Shown piece by piece: positions 49,861-58,711 of a DNA stretch of 64,000 nt. Where the stretch lies: NCBI RefSeq assembly GCF_029360585.1, contig NZ_JAQZSJ010000018.1:1-64000 (forward strand), given 5' to 3'. The translations under genes and the position numbers were made by a program. Within the stretch, counting starts at the first letter, position 1. Every line of letters starts with the position of its first letter. This DNA comes from Cohnella caldifontis. GTDB lineage: Bacteria; Bacillota; Bacilli; Paenibacillales; Paenibacillaceae. The notes beneath the pieces were generated by a model. The model was not told the DNA's origin. It saw nothing but the letters and a program-made list of their open reading frames with translations, and made no database searches.

Positions 49861-51660
49861 CTACTCCCGAACCGTCACGAGCGCTTCCGCCAGCTGGCCG
49901 AAGCGCGCGCCGTCCACCGTGACGTCCGCGGCCACCCGTTGGCGCCGCCCCGGCGTCCCCGGGGTGACGCGGAACTTGGCGCGTCCCCATTCGCCCGGCG
50001 GCAGCGTCACGACCGCCGCTGCCGGTTCCACGGTCCACCCGGGCGGCGCGTGGAGGCGAACCTCCGCGCGGGCTTCGCGCCGGTACGGGTTTTTCGCTTC
50101 CGCCTCCATCTCGAACGTCTGCCCTAAGCGGACGCGGGCTTGGTAAGGGGTGAGACGCGCGCCCGCGCCTTCGGCGCCGAAGTCGACCTCCTCCAGCGGG
50201 AGCAGGTCCCGATGAATCCGCGCCAGCTTCTCCCCCCGCTCGGCCAACTCCTCGTAGTAGCCGGGCTGTACCCGCAGCGGCGACCAATGGCCGGTGCAGA
50301 TCCAGTCCGGCCGCAGCTTCGCGTACAACGCGGCGCTGTCCGCGAAATCGTCGATCCGATAGCGGTTCGGATAGACGTAATTTTCCATGATGCCTTCCCC
50401 GCCATGGTACTGGTCGCCGGCAATCAGCACCCGCTTGCCGTCGACTTCGAGGAAAATCGCGACGGCGTAAAGCGTATGTCCCGGCAGCGGATACAGCGTG
50501 AATTCGTACTCTTCCCAGCGGATCGGCTCTCCGAGCCCCAACTCCCGGTCGACCGGGATCGGGTCGTACCAGAGGCAGGGCAAATCGTAAAACTCCGGTC
50601 GGCGCAAAATATCGGAGAACGCGACCGCCGCCCACACCTGCGCGCCTTCTCGGTCCCGCAGCAGGTTCAGGCCGGCGACGTGATCGTCGTGGTAATGCGT
50701 CGGCACGACCGCGTCGATCTTCGTGACGCCATACTGCTTCTTGAGCGCTCCGAGCGTATACAGCCAAGGTCTGCGCGAGGACCGTTCCGTGCCGGCCGGC
50801 AAGCCCATGAGGAAATCGTGGCCGAAGTCGAAATAGAGCGCTTTGCCGCTCTTCGACAGCAGCACGTAATGGTAGGCGAAGCTGGTCCGGTTGCGGAGCA
50901 GGTGCGGCGTCACCTCTTCGAAAGGCCGTTCCCTCAGGTTCAGCAAGCCTTCGAACTGCCGGCGGAAGCGCAGCAGCTCCCAGAGACGTTCAACCAGCAA
51001 GTCGATCGCTTCCGACGGCTTTTCCATGACATGGCCATGCGAGGGAAGCAGCAGGTCCGGGCCGCGGTCTTTCAAGTCCAGCAGCGACAGCACGGAGTGG
51101 GCCAAGCCCTCCCCGCCGCCGTACGACCAGTGCGTCGCCGCCAGCGACCAGACTTGGCCGGGACCGTAGATCAAGTCGCCGGTGAACGCGACCGCGCGGC
51201 CGTCGATTCGGGACAGGAAACTGACCGAGCCCACCGTATGGCCGGGCGTCGGCACCACCGTCAAGTCGACGCCCGCATGGCGCACCGTTTCGTAATCCTT
51301 CAGCGTCCCGGCGATCGGCACCGGCTCGAGCGGCGAGAAGCGGTCCTGACGGACATTGTAGTTATTCATCAGTTCCCGGGCCTGCCAATACGCGTCGACT
51401 TCCGCGAACAGCTCCTGCTCGTTGTGGGGCACCCAGATCGGGATGCCCGCCCGGACGGCCCGTTCCAGCCCTTGCGCCTGGTCGCGGTGGTGATGCGTCA
51501 TCAGGATCGCGGCCACCCGCGTCACCCCGATCTCCGCCAGCCGGTCCAGGATCTCTCCGCTGCCGAAATCGACGAGCACGGCTTCGTTGCCGTTCCTCGC
51601 CGCGTAGACCTGGCACGTATCCCGGAACGAATATAGGTTTTCGGACAGTCGTTGGAACAT
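49861..51660 (-). CDS. Double metallo-beta-lactamase-fold protein with C-terminal Ig-like domain
   Basis: This 599-residue protein joins two MBL-fold domains. The first (residues ~1-240) has THHHRDQ (H56, H58, D60), TPGHTVGSVSF, FTGDLIYG and PSHGHVM. The second (~255-490) has THYHDDH (H322, H324, D326, H327), PLPGHTLYAVAI, IAGDQYHGG and CTGHWSPL. The last ~100 residues form a beta-sandwich like the NPCBM-associated NEW3 domain (ARLTPYQARVRLGQTFEMEA). In the first domain Gln replaces the last His of HxHxDH. Hydrolysis of an ester or lactone of a sugar is plausible; I do not recognise a characterised relative. Confidence 0.85.
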   Translation of the reverse strand: MFQRLSENLYSFRDTCQVYAARNGNEAVLVDFGSGEILDRLAEIGVTRVAAILMTHHHRDQAQGLERAVRAGIPIWVPHNEQELFAEVDAYWQARELMNNYNVRQDRFSPLEPVPIAGTLKDYETVRHAGVDLTVVPTPGHTVGSVSFLSRIDGRAVAFTGDLIYGPGQVWSLAATHWSYGGGEGLAHSVLSLLDLKDRGPDLLLPSHGHVMEKPSEAIDLLVERLWELLRFRRQFEGLLNLRERPFEEVTPHLLRNRTSFAYHYVLLSKSGKALYFDFGHDFLMGLPAGTERSSRRPWLYTLGALKKQYGVTKIDAVVPTHYHDDHVAGLNLLRDREGAQVWAAVAFSDILRRPEFYDLPCLWYDPIPVDRELGLGEPIRWEEYEFTLYPLPGHTLYAVAIFLEVDGKRVLIAGDQYHGGEGIMENYVYPNRYRIDDFADSAALYAKLRPDWICTGHWSPLRVQPGYYEELAERGEKLARIHRDLLPLEEVDFGAEGAGARLTPYQARVRLGQTFEMEAEAKNPYRREARAEVRLHAPPGWTVEPAAAVVTLPPGEWGRAKFRVTPGTPGRRQRVAADVTVDGARFGQLAEALVTVRE

Positions 51661-51695
51661 GTTCGGTGCCTCCTCGTTCTGGCGAATCAGGCGAA

Positions 51696-53042
51696 TCAGG
51701 CGGTCCGGACGGGGTCGTCGGAACCGTCCCAGCCGTTCTCCCCGTTAAAAACCGGGACGCTCCCGCGTTGGACGCTTTCGGCGGCGAAAAGGAACATCGC
51801 CGTCGACCAGGATTGGCCGCCGTAGCCCATGGGGCGTCCGGACAAGCCGTGGAACCACTCGTTGAACTCCCATTCCCGCCGTTTGCCGAGCCGGTTCATT
51901 TCCGCCAGCTTGCCGAGCTGGTATTCCGCCTCCGCGTACCTGCCCGCCTTCACGAGGGCGGCCACGTAAAATCCGCCGATGAACGGCCAGGCTCCTCCGT
52001 TGTGGTAATGGTTCGGCAGGTTGAGGTTGCGGACGCGGTAATAATCGCGCCAATCCTTGTCGCCCGGCTGGATCGGCGGATACAGGCAGCGGACCGGGAA
52101 CGGCTCGTTCAAGCCGCAGCCGTGGATGTAATCGAGGATTTTGTCCGCCTGCTCCGCGCTTGCCACGCCGAACAGAATCGCGAGCAGGTTGCCCAGCGTA
52201 TCGAACCGGTCGGCGTAATCCCGGAATCCCATATAAGGCAAATAGAACGGCCGTTCCACCAGCTCCGTGTGCACGCGCTTCAGCGGGTACAGCCATTCCT
52301 TCCGCTCGTTCGCCACCCACTCCAGGTCGAGCGGCCGCTCCGGTCCGACCCACAGCAGCGCGTTGATCTTGCGCCGGACGTCGACCGCGCTCACCCGATA
52401 CGCCTCGGACGGCTGGCCGAGCGCTTCGGCCATCTCCGCCATGCCCTTCCATGCCGCGTAATACAGCACGTTGTCGTACAGCACGTTATAGCGGTTGGCG
52501 AACAGGTCGGCCCAATCCATCGCTTCGTGCACTTCCAGCAAGCCGCATTCGTTGGAATCCTGGTATCGCAGCCAGAGCAGAGCCTTCTCCAGGCTGGGCC
52601 ACGCCTCCCGCAGCTTGGCGAGGTCCTTGCCGATCCGATAGGCGTAGTAATGCCCCACGATGTACCACAAATTCCCGTCCACGCAACCCGCGTGGATCGT
52701 GTCCTCGACCGCGGCGCCGGTCTTGCCGCCCGGCTCCAGCTTTCCTCCGTGCGCGATCAGCGCCGGATCCTCCACGTCCGTGAAGCCGACGTTATGCGGG
52801 ATTTTCCCGAGCGCGCTCTGGAAACGGCGAAGCGTGTCCAGCGACCGGCCGTGGATCGCGGCGCCTTCTTCGGCGGAGGCAAGCATCAAGCCGAAGCCGC
52901 AGATCATGCTGTCCCGCGCCCATACCTGCCGGTAGGCCTGGTTCGAGCCGAGCAGCCCCAGCTCGCCTCCGTTGCCGAGCAGCGTGCTCTCCGCATGGTT
53001 CCAGGCTTCCCGCACCAACGTTTTCCAAGCCTCGTCCGCCAT
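51696..53042 (-). CDS. (Alpha/alpha)6 glycosidase, amylo-1,6-glucosidase/GH100-like
   Basis: This 448-residue protein has a six-hairpin fold: QVWARDSMICGFGLMLA (the RD of the invertase/debranching group), VEDTIHAGCVDGNLWYIVG, DSNECGLLEVHEAMDWADLF, and NHYHNGGAWPFIGGFYVAAL, with EWEFNEWFHGLSGRPMGYGGQSWS near the end. These are hallmarks of GH100/GH37-like and glycogen-debranching-like enzymes. The family contains neutral invertases and many uncharacterised bacterial enzymes. It is cytoplasmic and lies 15 bases after the aldolase gene, so it is in the same operon. The substrate is unknown. Confidence 0.82.
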   Translation of the reverse strand: MADEAWKTLVREAWNHAESTLLGNGGELGLLGSNQAYRQVWARDSMICGFGLMLASAEEGAAIHGRSLDTLRRFQSALGKIPHNVGFTDVEDPALIAHGGKLEPGGKTGAAVEDTIHAGCVDGNLWYIVGHYYAYRIGKDLAKLREAWPSLEKALLWLRYQDSNECGLLEVHEAMDWADLFANRYNVLYDNVLYYAAWKGMAEMAEALGQPSEAYRVSAVDVRRKINALLWVGPERPLDLEWVANERKEWLYPLKRVHTELVERPFYLPYMGFRDYADRFDTLGNLLAILFGVASAEQADKILDYIHGCGLNEPFPVRCLYPPIQPGDKDWRDYYRVRNLNLPNHYHNGGAWPFIGGFYVAALVKAGRYAEAEYQLGKLAEMNRLGKRREWEFNEWFHGLSGRPMGYGGQSWSTAMFLFAAESVQRGSVPVFNGENGWDGSDDPVRTA

Positions 53043-53057
53043 CGTCGTTCTCCCCGT

Positions 53058-53981
53058 TTATCCCGCGAAAACCGCGGCTTTGCCTTTGCTGCCGAGGAAA
53101 TTCGCGATTTTGTCGGCGACCGTGCGCTCGACGGCGGCCCGGCCGAGTTCGAGCGACTCCGGACCCAGCGCCTTGCATTCCGCGTTGGTCAGCCGCTCTT
53201 CGCGCCCAAGCGCGCCGAGGAATGCCAGCTCGAGGTCGGTCGCGATGTTCACCTTGCTGACCCCTCCGCCCGGCAGCGCGATCGCTCTGGCCATCATCTC
53301 GGCCGGCACGCCGGAACCGCCGTGCAGCACCAAGTGCACCGGAGTGAGCGCGCGGATGGCTTGCAGGCGGCCGTAGTCGATTTTCGGCTCGCGGACCATG
53401 TAGACGCCGTGCGCGGTGCCGCAGGAGACGGCCAGCGCGTCGACTTTCGTCTGCTCGGCGAAATACCGGGCTTCCCGCGGATCGGTGTACAATTCCTCGT
53501 CTTTGTCCGTCTCCACGAAATCCGTCGTGCCGATCATGCCGAGCTCGGCTTCCACCGAGACGCCGCGGGCGTGCGCGTACTCCGCCGCTTCGCGTGAGGC
53601 GGCGATGTTGTCTTCCAGGCTTTTCTCGGAGGCGTCGATCATGACCGACGTGAAGCCCGCTTCGATCGCCTCGACGATCGTGCCCATTTCCTTGGTATGG
53701 TCGAGATGAAGGACGATCGGAACGGTGATGTTCTCGCCGCGCACGCGGGCATAGAACTCTTCTCCGAATTCGGCGGGCGTGATGCCGTAGCGCGCGAGCT
53801 CCTTTTGCGAAATCTGCACGATCGCGGGCGACTGCGATTTCTCCGCGGCGCGCAGCACCGGCAGGATCATCGGCGTGTAACGGGGGGAGAAAGAACCCGT
53901 CGCGTATCCGTGTTTCTCGGCCATTTCCAACGCTTGCTTCAGGGTGATCACGTTCGAGGGTCTTGCCTGGCTCATGTACAT
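53058..53981 (-). CDS. Class II (zinc) aldolase, GatY/KbaY/Fba family
   Basis: This 307-residue aldolase has the metal and substrate motifs VPIVLHLDHTKEMGTIVEAI (two zinc ligands), GFTSVMIDASEKSLEDNI, AVSCGTAHGVYM and LHLVLHGGSGVP (phosphate-binding). GatY/KbaY members split tagatose-1,6-bisphosphate; Fba members split fructose-1,6-bisphosphate. With the FGGY kinase just upstream it would cleave a ketose mono- or bisphosphate to trioses. Two in-frame ATGs are possible (53981 and 53975); the first is better spaced from AAGAG. Confidence 0.9.
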   Translation of the reverse strand: MYMSQARPSNVITLKQALEMAEKHGYATGSFSPRYTPMILPVLRAAEKSQSPAIVQISQKELARYGITPAEFGEEFYARVRGENITVPIVLHLDHTKEMGTIVEAIEAGFTSVMIDASEKSLEDNIAASREAAEYAHARGVSVEAELGMIGTTDFVETDKDEELYTDPREARYFAEQTKVDALAVSCGTAHGVYMVREPKIDYGRLQAIRALTPVHLVLHGGSGVPAEMMARAIALPGGGVSKVNIATDLELAFLGALGREERLTNAECKALGPESLELGRAAVERTVADKIANFLGSKGKAAVFAG

Positions 53982-54007
53982 CCACGCTCTTTTCTGTAGG
54001 AATATCT

Positions 54008-55522
54008 TCAGATGATCGTCTTGGAATAACGTCGTAAAGGTTGTTGCATCGGGACGTAAACTTCTTCGTACAGGCGTCGGTATTTTTCGAACGCGGCGGC
54101 ATGCGGTTCGACGACGTCTTCGCTCCGCCGATCCGCCGCGGCCGTCATCGCTTGTTCCAGGTTCCCGTACACGCCGGCGCCGATGCCCGCCAGCATGGCG
54201 GCGCCCAGCAGCGCCGTTTCCGGATGGTCCGCGACGCGGATCCGGCGGCCGGACACGTTCGCCTTGATCTGCAGCCAGTGCCGGTTGCGTACGCCGCCGC
54301 CTGTCGCGACCGACTGTTCGATCGCCATGCCGGCGATCCGTTCCGCCGCGCGGCGGATCGATTCCATCTCGTAGGCCGTGCCTTCCAGGACGGCTTTGAG
54401 CAGATCCGCTTGCCCGAGCCGGGCGGTCAATCCCAGGAACGCCGCTTTCGCGTCGGGATCCGGAAGCGGCGCCCCGCTGCCGGACAAGTAGGGAAAATAC
54501 ACGATTCCGCTCGGCTCCTCCAAGGGCAAGCCGCTGAGCAAATCCGAAATCTTCTCGTAACCCGGCGAAGCATCCGACAACGCCGAGCGAAACCATTCGA
54601 CGGATCCGCCCGACGCGGAGAGCCCGCCCATCCAGAACATCCGGCCTTCCGCCGGATGGAGGCCGAACGAGAGGCCCGACGCGAAGTCGCGCTCCGTCAG
54701 CCCCCGTTCGGGGAGGACGCCGACAAGCGTCTCCGCGGTGCCGATCGAGTCCATCACCGTGCCCGGCCGGACGACGCCGGCGGCGACGCTTGCCGCCACG
54801 TGATCGTGACCGGCGATCGCGACCGGCACACCGGCGGGCAAACCCGCGGCCGCCTCCGCCTCCTTCGTTACCCGGCCGACCGCCGTCCCGCTCGGCACCG
54901 CTTCGGGAAAGAGCGATGGACGCAGGCCGAAATGGCCGATCCATTCCCGGTCCCATTCCTTGCGGTCGATGCGGAACGCGTACGTCCGGGCCGCCAGCGT
55001 ATAGTCGGTTGCCAGGGCGCCGGTCAGCCGGAAGGCCGCGTAGTCGGCGGCCGACAGCCAGACGGCGCGTTCGAGCGCAGAAGGCTCCTTTTCCTTCAGC
55101 CACAGCAGCTTCGCCAGCCCGTATTTGAAGCTGGACCGAAGCCCCGTCGCCGCGAAGCGCTCGAGCGGATCGCTGTCCGCCTCGACGAGCTCCGCCTGGG
55201 GTTTCGCGCATGGAGAATACCAGGGGATCAGCGGCGTCCGCGCCCGGCCGTCTTCGGCGTCCACGAGCAGTCCGGTCTCCGCCATGCTCGTCACGCCTAC
55301 GGCGGCGACGCGTCTCGCCGCTTCGGGCGGGACCGCCTCGCGGATCAAGGCCGCGAGGTCTTCCCACAGCCGTTCCGGGTCGTAATACTCCAGGCCCGAT
55401 TCGGCGTATTTCCGCGTATTCGCCTTGGCCGATCGCAGCAGGCGGCCGTCTTCGGCGAACAATGCCGCCTTGCAATGGGTCGTGCCGATATCGAGGCCGA
55501 GCAGCAGCCGATCCTCGCCCAT
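54008..55522 (-). CDS. FGGY family carbohydrate kinase (first of two)
   Basis: This 504-residue kinase has DIGTTHCKAALFAEDGRL (phosphate-1), VTSMAETGLLVD in the place of the usual MHG substrate loop, GHDHVAASVAAGVVRPGTVM (catalytic Asp and ATP site) and GGGVRNRHWLQIKANV (adenosine). Family members phosphorylate pentuloses, gluconate, glycerol and others; the substrate is not readable. The ATG at 55522 lies one base after the racemase stop codon, and the aldolase follows, which points to a kinase-aldolase route for a ketose. Overlapping out-of-frame reading upstream was excluded. Confidence 0.9.
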   Translation of the reverse strand: MGEDRLLLGLDIGTTHCKAALFAEDGRLLRSAKANTRKYAESGLEYYDPERLWEDLAALIREAVPPEAARRVAAVGVTSMAETGLLVDAEDGRARTPLIPWYSPCAKPQAELVEADSDPLERFAATGLRSSFKYGLAKLLWLKEKEPSALERAVWLSAADYAAFRLTGALATDYTLAARTYAFRIDRKEWDREWIGHFGLRPSLFPEAVPSGTAVGRVTKEAEAAAGLPAGVPVAIAGHDHVAASVAAGVVRPGTVMDSIGTAETLVGVLPERGLTERDFASGLSFGLHPAEGRMFWMGGLSASGGSVEWFRSALSDASPGYEKISDLLSGLPLEEPSGIVYFPYLSGSGAPLPDPDAKAAFLGLTARLGQADLLKAVLEGTAYEMESIRRAAERIAGMAIEQSVATGGGVRNRHWLQIKANVSGRRIRVADHPETALLGAAMLAGIGAGVYGNLEQAMTAAADRRSEDVVEPHAAAFEKYRRLYEEVYVPMQQPLRRYSKTII

Positions 55523-55523
55523 G

Positions 55524-56195
55524 TCAGCCTGCCGAATCCGCCATCGTCCGGGCGACATGCGCCAAGCCGAGGCGCGGGCTGGTCAGGAATTTCGGGCGCA
55601 GCGGCTCCGGCAGCGACGGGAGGACGCGGGCCATCGAAGCCTGGGCCAACACGACGACGTCCGTCTCCTCGGCCAACCGAAGCAACAGCTCGGCCAGCAC
55701 GCGGTCGTGGCCTTCGCGGTCGCCGTCCATCAGCAGCCGGTAAGCTTCGGAGGCGAGCCCTTCCCGGATCTCGACCGTCCGGCCGGCCTCCTTCGCTTTA
55801 CGCTCGATCAGGCGTTTCGTCGGCCCCAGCGTCGAAGCCAGCGTCGCGGCGACGCCGATCCGGCGGCCCGCCCGGACCGCTTCCTCCGCCATCGCCTCGT
55901 CGATCCGCAGCACCGGCACGCCGACCTCCCTTCGCGCCGCTTCCGCCGCTTCGCCGACCGACGAGCATGCGCTCAGCACGCAAGCCGCGCCTTGCTGTTC
56001 CGCGAACCTGGCGTAAGCGGTCCATCGTTCCGTTACGTCACCGACGCGCCCGCCGTTCGAGGCCAGCTGCGGCAGGATCGAATCGTCCACGAAATTCAGG
56101 ACGTCCCAGCCCGGCATGATCTCCGCCGCCAGCGTTTTCAACGCTTCGACGGTCACCGGCGTCGTATGGATAATGGCCAGCTTCGGTTTCTCCAT
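55524..56195 (-). CDS. Asp/Glu/hydantoin racemase family protein
   Basis: This 223-residue protein has two paralogous cysteine/serine sites of the racemase fold: IHTTPVTVEALKTLA near the N-terminus, VLSACSSVGEAAEAA with the first catalytic cysteine (~C79), and VVLAQASMARVLPSLPEP where the second cysteine is replaced by Ser (QAS). Loss of one cysteine argues against a normal two-base amino-acid racemase; relatives include arylmalonate decarboxylase-like and AroM-like proteins. It is coupled to the FGGY kinase, so a sugar-acid or lactone role is conceivable. The ATG at 56195 has GGAGG upstream. Confidence 0.82.
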   Translation of the reverse strand: MEKPKLAIIHTTPVTVEALKTLAAEIMPGWDVLNFVDDSILPQLASNGGRVGDVTERWTAYARFAEQQGAACVLSACSSVGEAAEAARREVGVPVLRIDEAMAEEAVRAGRRIGVAATLASTLGPTKRLIERKAKEAGRTVEIREGLASEAYRLLMDGDREGHDRVLAELLLRLAEETDVVVLAQASMARVLPSLPEPLRPKFLTSPRLGLAHVARTMADSAG

Positions 56196-56312
56196 TCCGG
56201 CTCCCTCCTCCATTCGAATCCAATCTCTCTCGCTTTATATGGATGCCGCCCGCGTCCGCGGGCTTCAGAATATTCCAACGTCAGGCGCCTCTCGAGGAGG
56301 CAGGATGTAAAT

Positions 56313-56356
56313 CCGCACCGGCGGGAAGGATGCGTCGCAAACTTCCGCCGGTGCGG
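56313..56356. promoter_or_regulatory. Intercistronic hairpin between binding protein and racemase gene
   Basis: CCGCACCGGCGG and CCGCCGGTGCGG form a perfect 12-bp stem with a 20-base loop in the 209-base gap. No T-run follows on the minus strand (ATTTAC), so it may attenuate rather than end transcription, or protect the binding-protein message. Confidence 0.5.
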
Positions 56357-56404
56357 CCGATACCGCCATTCAGCTGAACTGCCGCCTATTCCGTCAAGCT
56401 CGGA

Positions 56405-57736
56405 TTATTCGACCTTAAGCTCCGGATAGGTATTCTTGACTTCTTTCTTGAACGCGGCGACTACGTCGTCGTAAGGCGTGTTGTTGTCGATGCCTTGGGA
56501 AGCGACTTTCACCCATTTGGACAGGATTTCGTCGTCGTACTTGTTCGGCTCGCGAGCCGGCATGTTCTTCATTTGCTCGGCGAAACCTTTGAGGATCAAT
56601 TGGTCGCCGTACATTTCGCCTTTGAACGTGTCTTGAAGCTCGTCGAATACGGCGGCGTTGCCCGGCATGTTGCCCGTTTTCTCCAGGTTGTACTTCTGCC
56701 ATTCCGGGCTGGCGACGAATTTCAGGAATTCGTAAGCCAGTTCCTTGTTCGGGGACTTCTCGTAGACGGCTTCCCAACGACCGCCGTTATACCAGCCTTC
56801 CGGCGTTTTGGCGATGCCGTATTTGCCTTTCGCCTTGCCGTCTTTGTTGTCGATCATGAACGTCGCCCAGGAAGGCATGGACGTCAGGACGACGCTGCCG
56901 TCGTTCAGCGCGCTGCCCCAGCCGGAGGACATGAAGCCCAGTTTGGCGTCAACGCCTTCACTGCGGATTTTAAGCTGCGTGGCATACGTTTCTTGCCATT
57001 TCGGATCGATGTTCAGCTTGCCGTCTTTCACCCAAGTCTCGGTATTGAAAGCTTCGATGTCGAACAGGCCGCTGGCGCCTTGGATCAGATGAACCTTGCC
57101 GCCGCTGTCCTGGGCGACTTTCTTGCCCAGCTCGATGACTTTATCCCAGCTGTCGACCATGGCGCTGATTTGATCCGGATCGTCGGTGCCGAGATATTTC
57201 TTCGCGGTTTCTTTCACGTACCAGAAGCCGCCGGGAGACGAGTTGTCGGAAATCGCGCGGAGCTTGCCGTCCGCGGAACGGCCGTAAGCCGTCACGTAAG
57301 GAACGTAGGTTTTGACGAGATCTTCCCCGCCCATCGCCGACAGGTCGGCCAGGTAAGGGGACTCCAGGAATTTGCCGATGTAGCCGTGGTCCAGGTCCAT
57401 GATGTCGGGCGCGTTCTTGCCGGATTGCAGCGCCGTCATCAGCTTCGTCTGATACTGGTCGCCCGGGAACACTTGCACGTCGACCTTCACGTTCGGGTGC
57501 TTGCTCATGAATTGCTCAGCCAGGATTTTGACCTGGTCGAAATAAGTCCAGACGACCAAATTGCCCGAGAGATCCGCCGGAGCGGCGGACTGCGTCGCGG
57601 GAGCCGCGGAGCCGGAGCCGGAAGGCGACGGGGAAGCGGAAGACGCTCCTTCGCCGTTTCCTTTGCCGCAGGCGGCGAGCAGAAGAACCATCAGGCTTGC
57701 GGCTAACAACGTGGATAACCATTTTTTCGTTTTCAA
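56405..57736 (-). CDS. Sugar-binding lipoprotein of the glycan-locus ABC importer
   Basis: This 443-residue protein has a lipoprotein signal (MKTKKWLSTLLAASLMVLLL), lipobox LAAC with C23, a Ser/Pro/Ala-rich linker and the CUT1 binding-protein fold (LVVWTYFDQVKILAEQFMSK; VKVDVQVFPGDQYQTKLMTAL). It is the third gene of a permease-permease-binding-protein transporter, the reverse of the usual order. No ATPase is encoded nearby, so a shared MsmX-like ATPase is presumed. It likely delivers a mannose- or GlcNAc-containing oligosaccharide. Confidence 0.93.
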   Translation of the reverse strand: MKTKKWLSTLLAASLMVLLLAACGKGNGEGASSASPSPSGSGSAAPATQSAAPADLSGNLVVWTYFDQVKILAEQFMSKHPNVKVDVQVFPGDQYQTKLMTALQSGKNAPDIMDLDHGYIGKFLESPYLADLSAMGGEDLVKTYVPYVTAYGRSADGKLRAISDNSSPGGFWYVKETAKKYLGTDDPDQISAMVDSWDKVIELGKKVAQDSGGKVHLIQGASGLFDIEAFNTETWVKDGKLNIDPKWQETYATQLKIRSEGVDAKLGFMSSGWGSALNDGSVVLTSMPSWATFMIDNKDGKAKGKYGIAKTPEGWYNGGRWEAVYEKSPNKELAYEFLKFVASPEWQKYNLEKTGNMPGNAAVFDELQDTFKGEMYGDQLILKGFAEQMKNMPAREPNKYDDEILSKWVKVASQGIDNNTPYDDVVAAFKKEVKNTYPELKVE

Positions 57737-57872
57737 ACGAAATTCTCCCCTTCTCGTTCGTGTCGTAATGCGAAAGCCGACTTTTCATCCGTATGGCGCT
57801 TGCCTCAGATCGCCTCGTCCGGCGATTTCGGGCATCACCCCTTTCGCGAAGTGTTCCGATCCGTCGATCCGC

Positions 57873-58700
57873 TTACCCCTTCACCGCGCCGGCCGCCACC
57901 CCGCTGATGATCCGTTTGGACATCGCGGAGAAGAAGACGAGAATCGGCACGACGGAGATGACGATGCCTACGTACTGGGCGCCGAAATCGGCGGTGAACT
58001 GGGAGCGGAGGCTGGCGATCATGACGGGCAGCGTCTGCTTGTTATTGTCGAACAGCACGATCATCGGGGTCAGGAAGTCGTTCCATTTGCCGATGAAACA
58101 GAAAATCGCGTAAGTGGCCAGCGCGGGCGACAGCAGCGGCAGCATGATCCGGTGGAAAATCTGCAATTCCCCGTATCCGTCGATCCGGCCGGATTCCAGC
58201 AGTTCGTTCGGCACCGAATCGTCGGCGAATTGCTTGATCAAGAACACCCCGAAGGCGCTGCTCAGCCCGTTCAAGATCATCGGCCAGTACGTGTCGAGCA
58301 TGTGGAACGTGTCCATCAGTTTGTAAAAGCCGATGATTCCGAGCTGTCCCGGTACCATCATCGTGGCCAGCACGACCATGAACAGCCCGTTTTTGAACCG
58401 GAAATTGTATTTCGAAAATCCGTAGCCGACGAGCGACGCCGTGTAGAGATCAAGCGCCGTGGCGATGACGGCGACGAAGACCGAGTTCGCCAGCCCCCTC
58501 CAGATGTTGACCGAAGCCATCAGACGCTTGTAGTTTTCGCCCAACTGGTCGCCGGGAACGAGCAGCAGCTTCTGCGCGATATCGGTGTTCGTGTGGGTGG
58601 AAGTAATGATCATGCTGTAAAACGGTATCAGACAGGTCACGGCGACGGCGATCAGGAACAGGTAGATGATCCCGCGTACGACGATCTGTTGGACTTTCAT
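57873..58700 (-). CDS. Carbohydrate ABC transporter permease (MalG class)
   Basis: This 275-residue permease has six membrane segments and the EAA loop (SVPNELLESGRIDGYGELQIFHRI), typical of CUT1 second permeases. It is 11 bases after the first permease gene and 136 bases before the binding-protein gene. Confidence 0.92.
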   Translation of the reverse strand: MKVQQIVVRGIIYLFLIAVAVTCLIPFYSMIITSTHTNTDIAQKLLLVPGDQLGENYKRLMASVNIWRGLANSVFVAVIATALDLYTASLVGYGFSKYNFRFKNGLFMVVLATMMVPGQLGIIGFYKLMDTFHMLDTYWPMILNGLSSAFGVFLIKQFADDSVPNELLESGRIDGYGELQIFHRIMLPLLSPALATYAIFCFIGKWNDFLTPMIVLFDNNKQTLPVMIASLRSQFTADFGAQYVGIVISVVPILVFFSAMSKRIISGVAAGAVKG

Positions 58701-58711
58701 CGGACCCCCTC

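Noticed and set aside
53058-55475. An 805-codon open frame joining aldolase to an upstream Arg-rich part.
   Set aside because: The upstream half is the out-of-frame shadow of the FGGY kinase gene; the real aldolase begins at 53981 with its own start.
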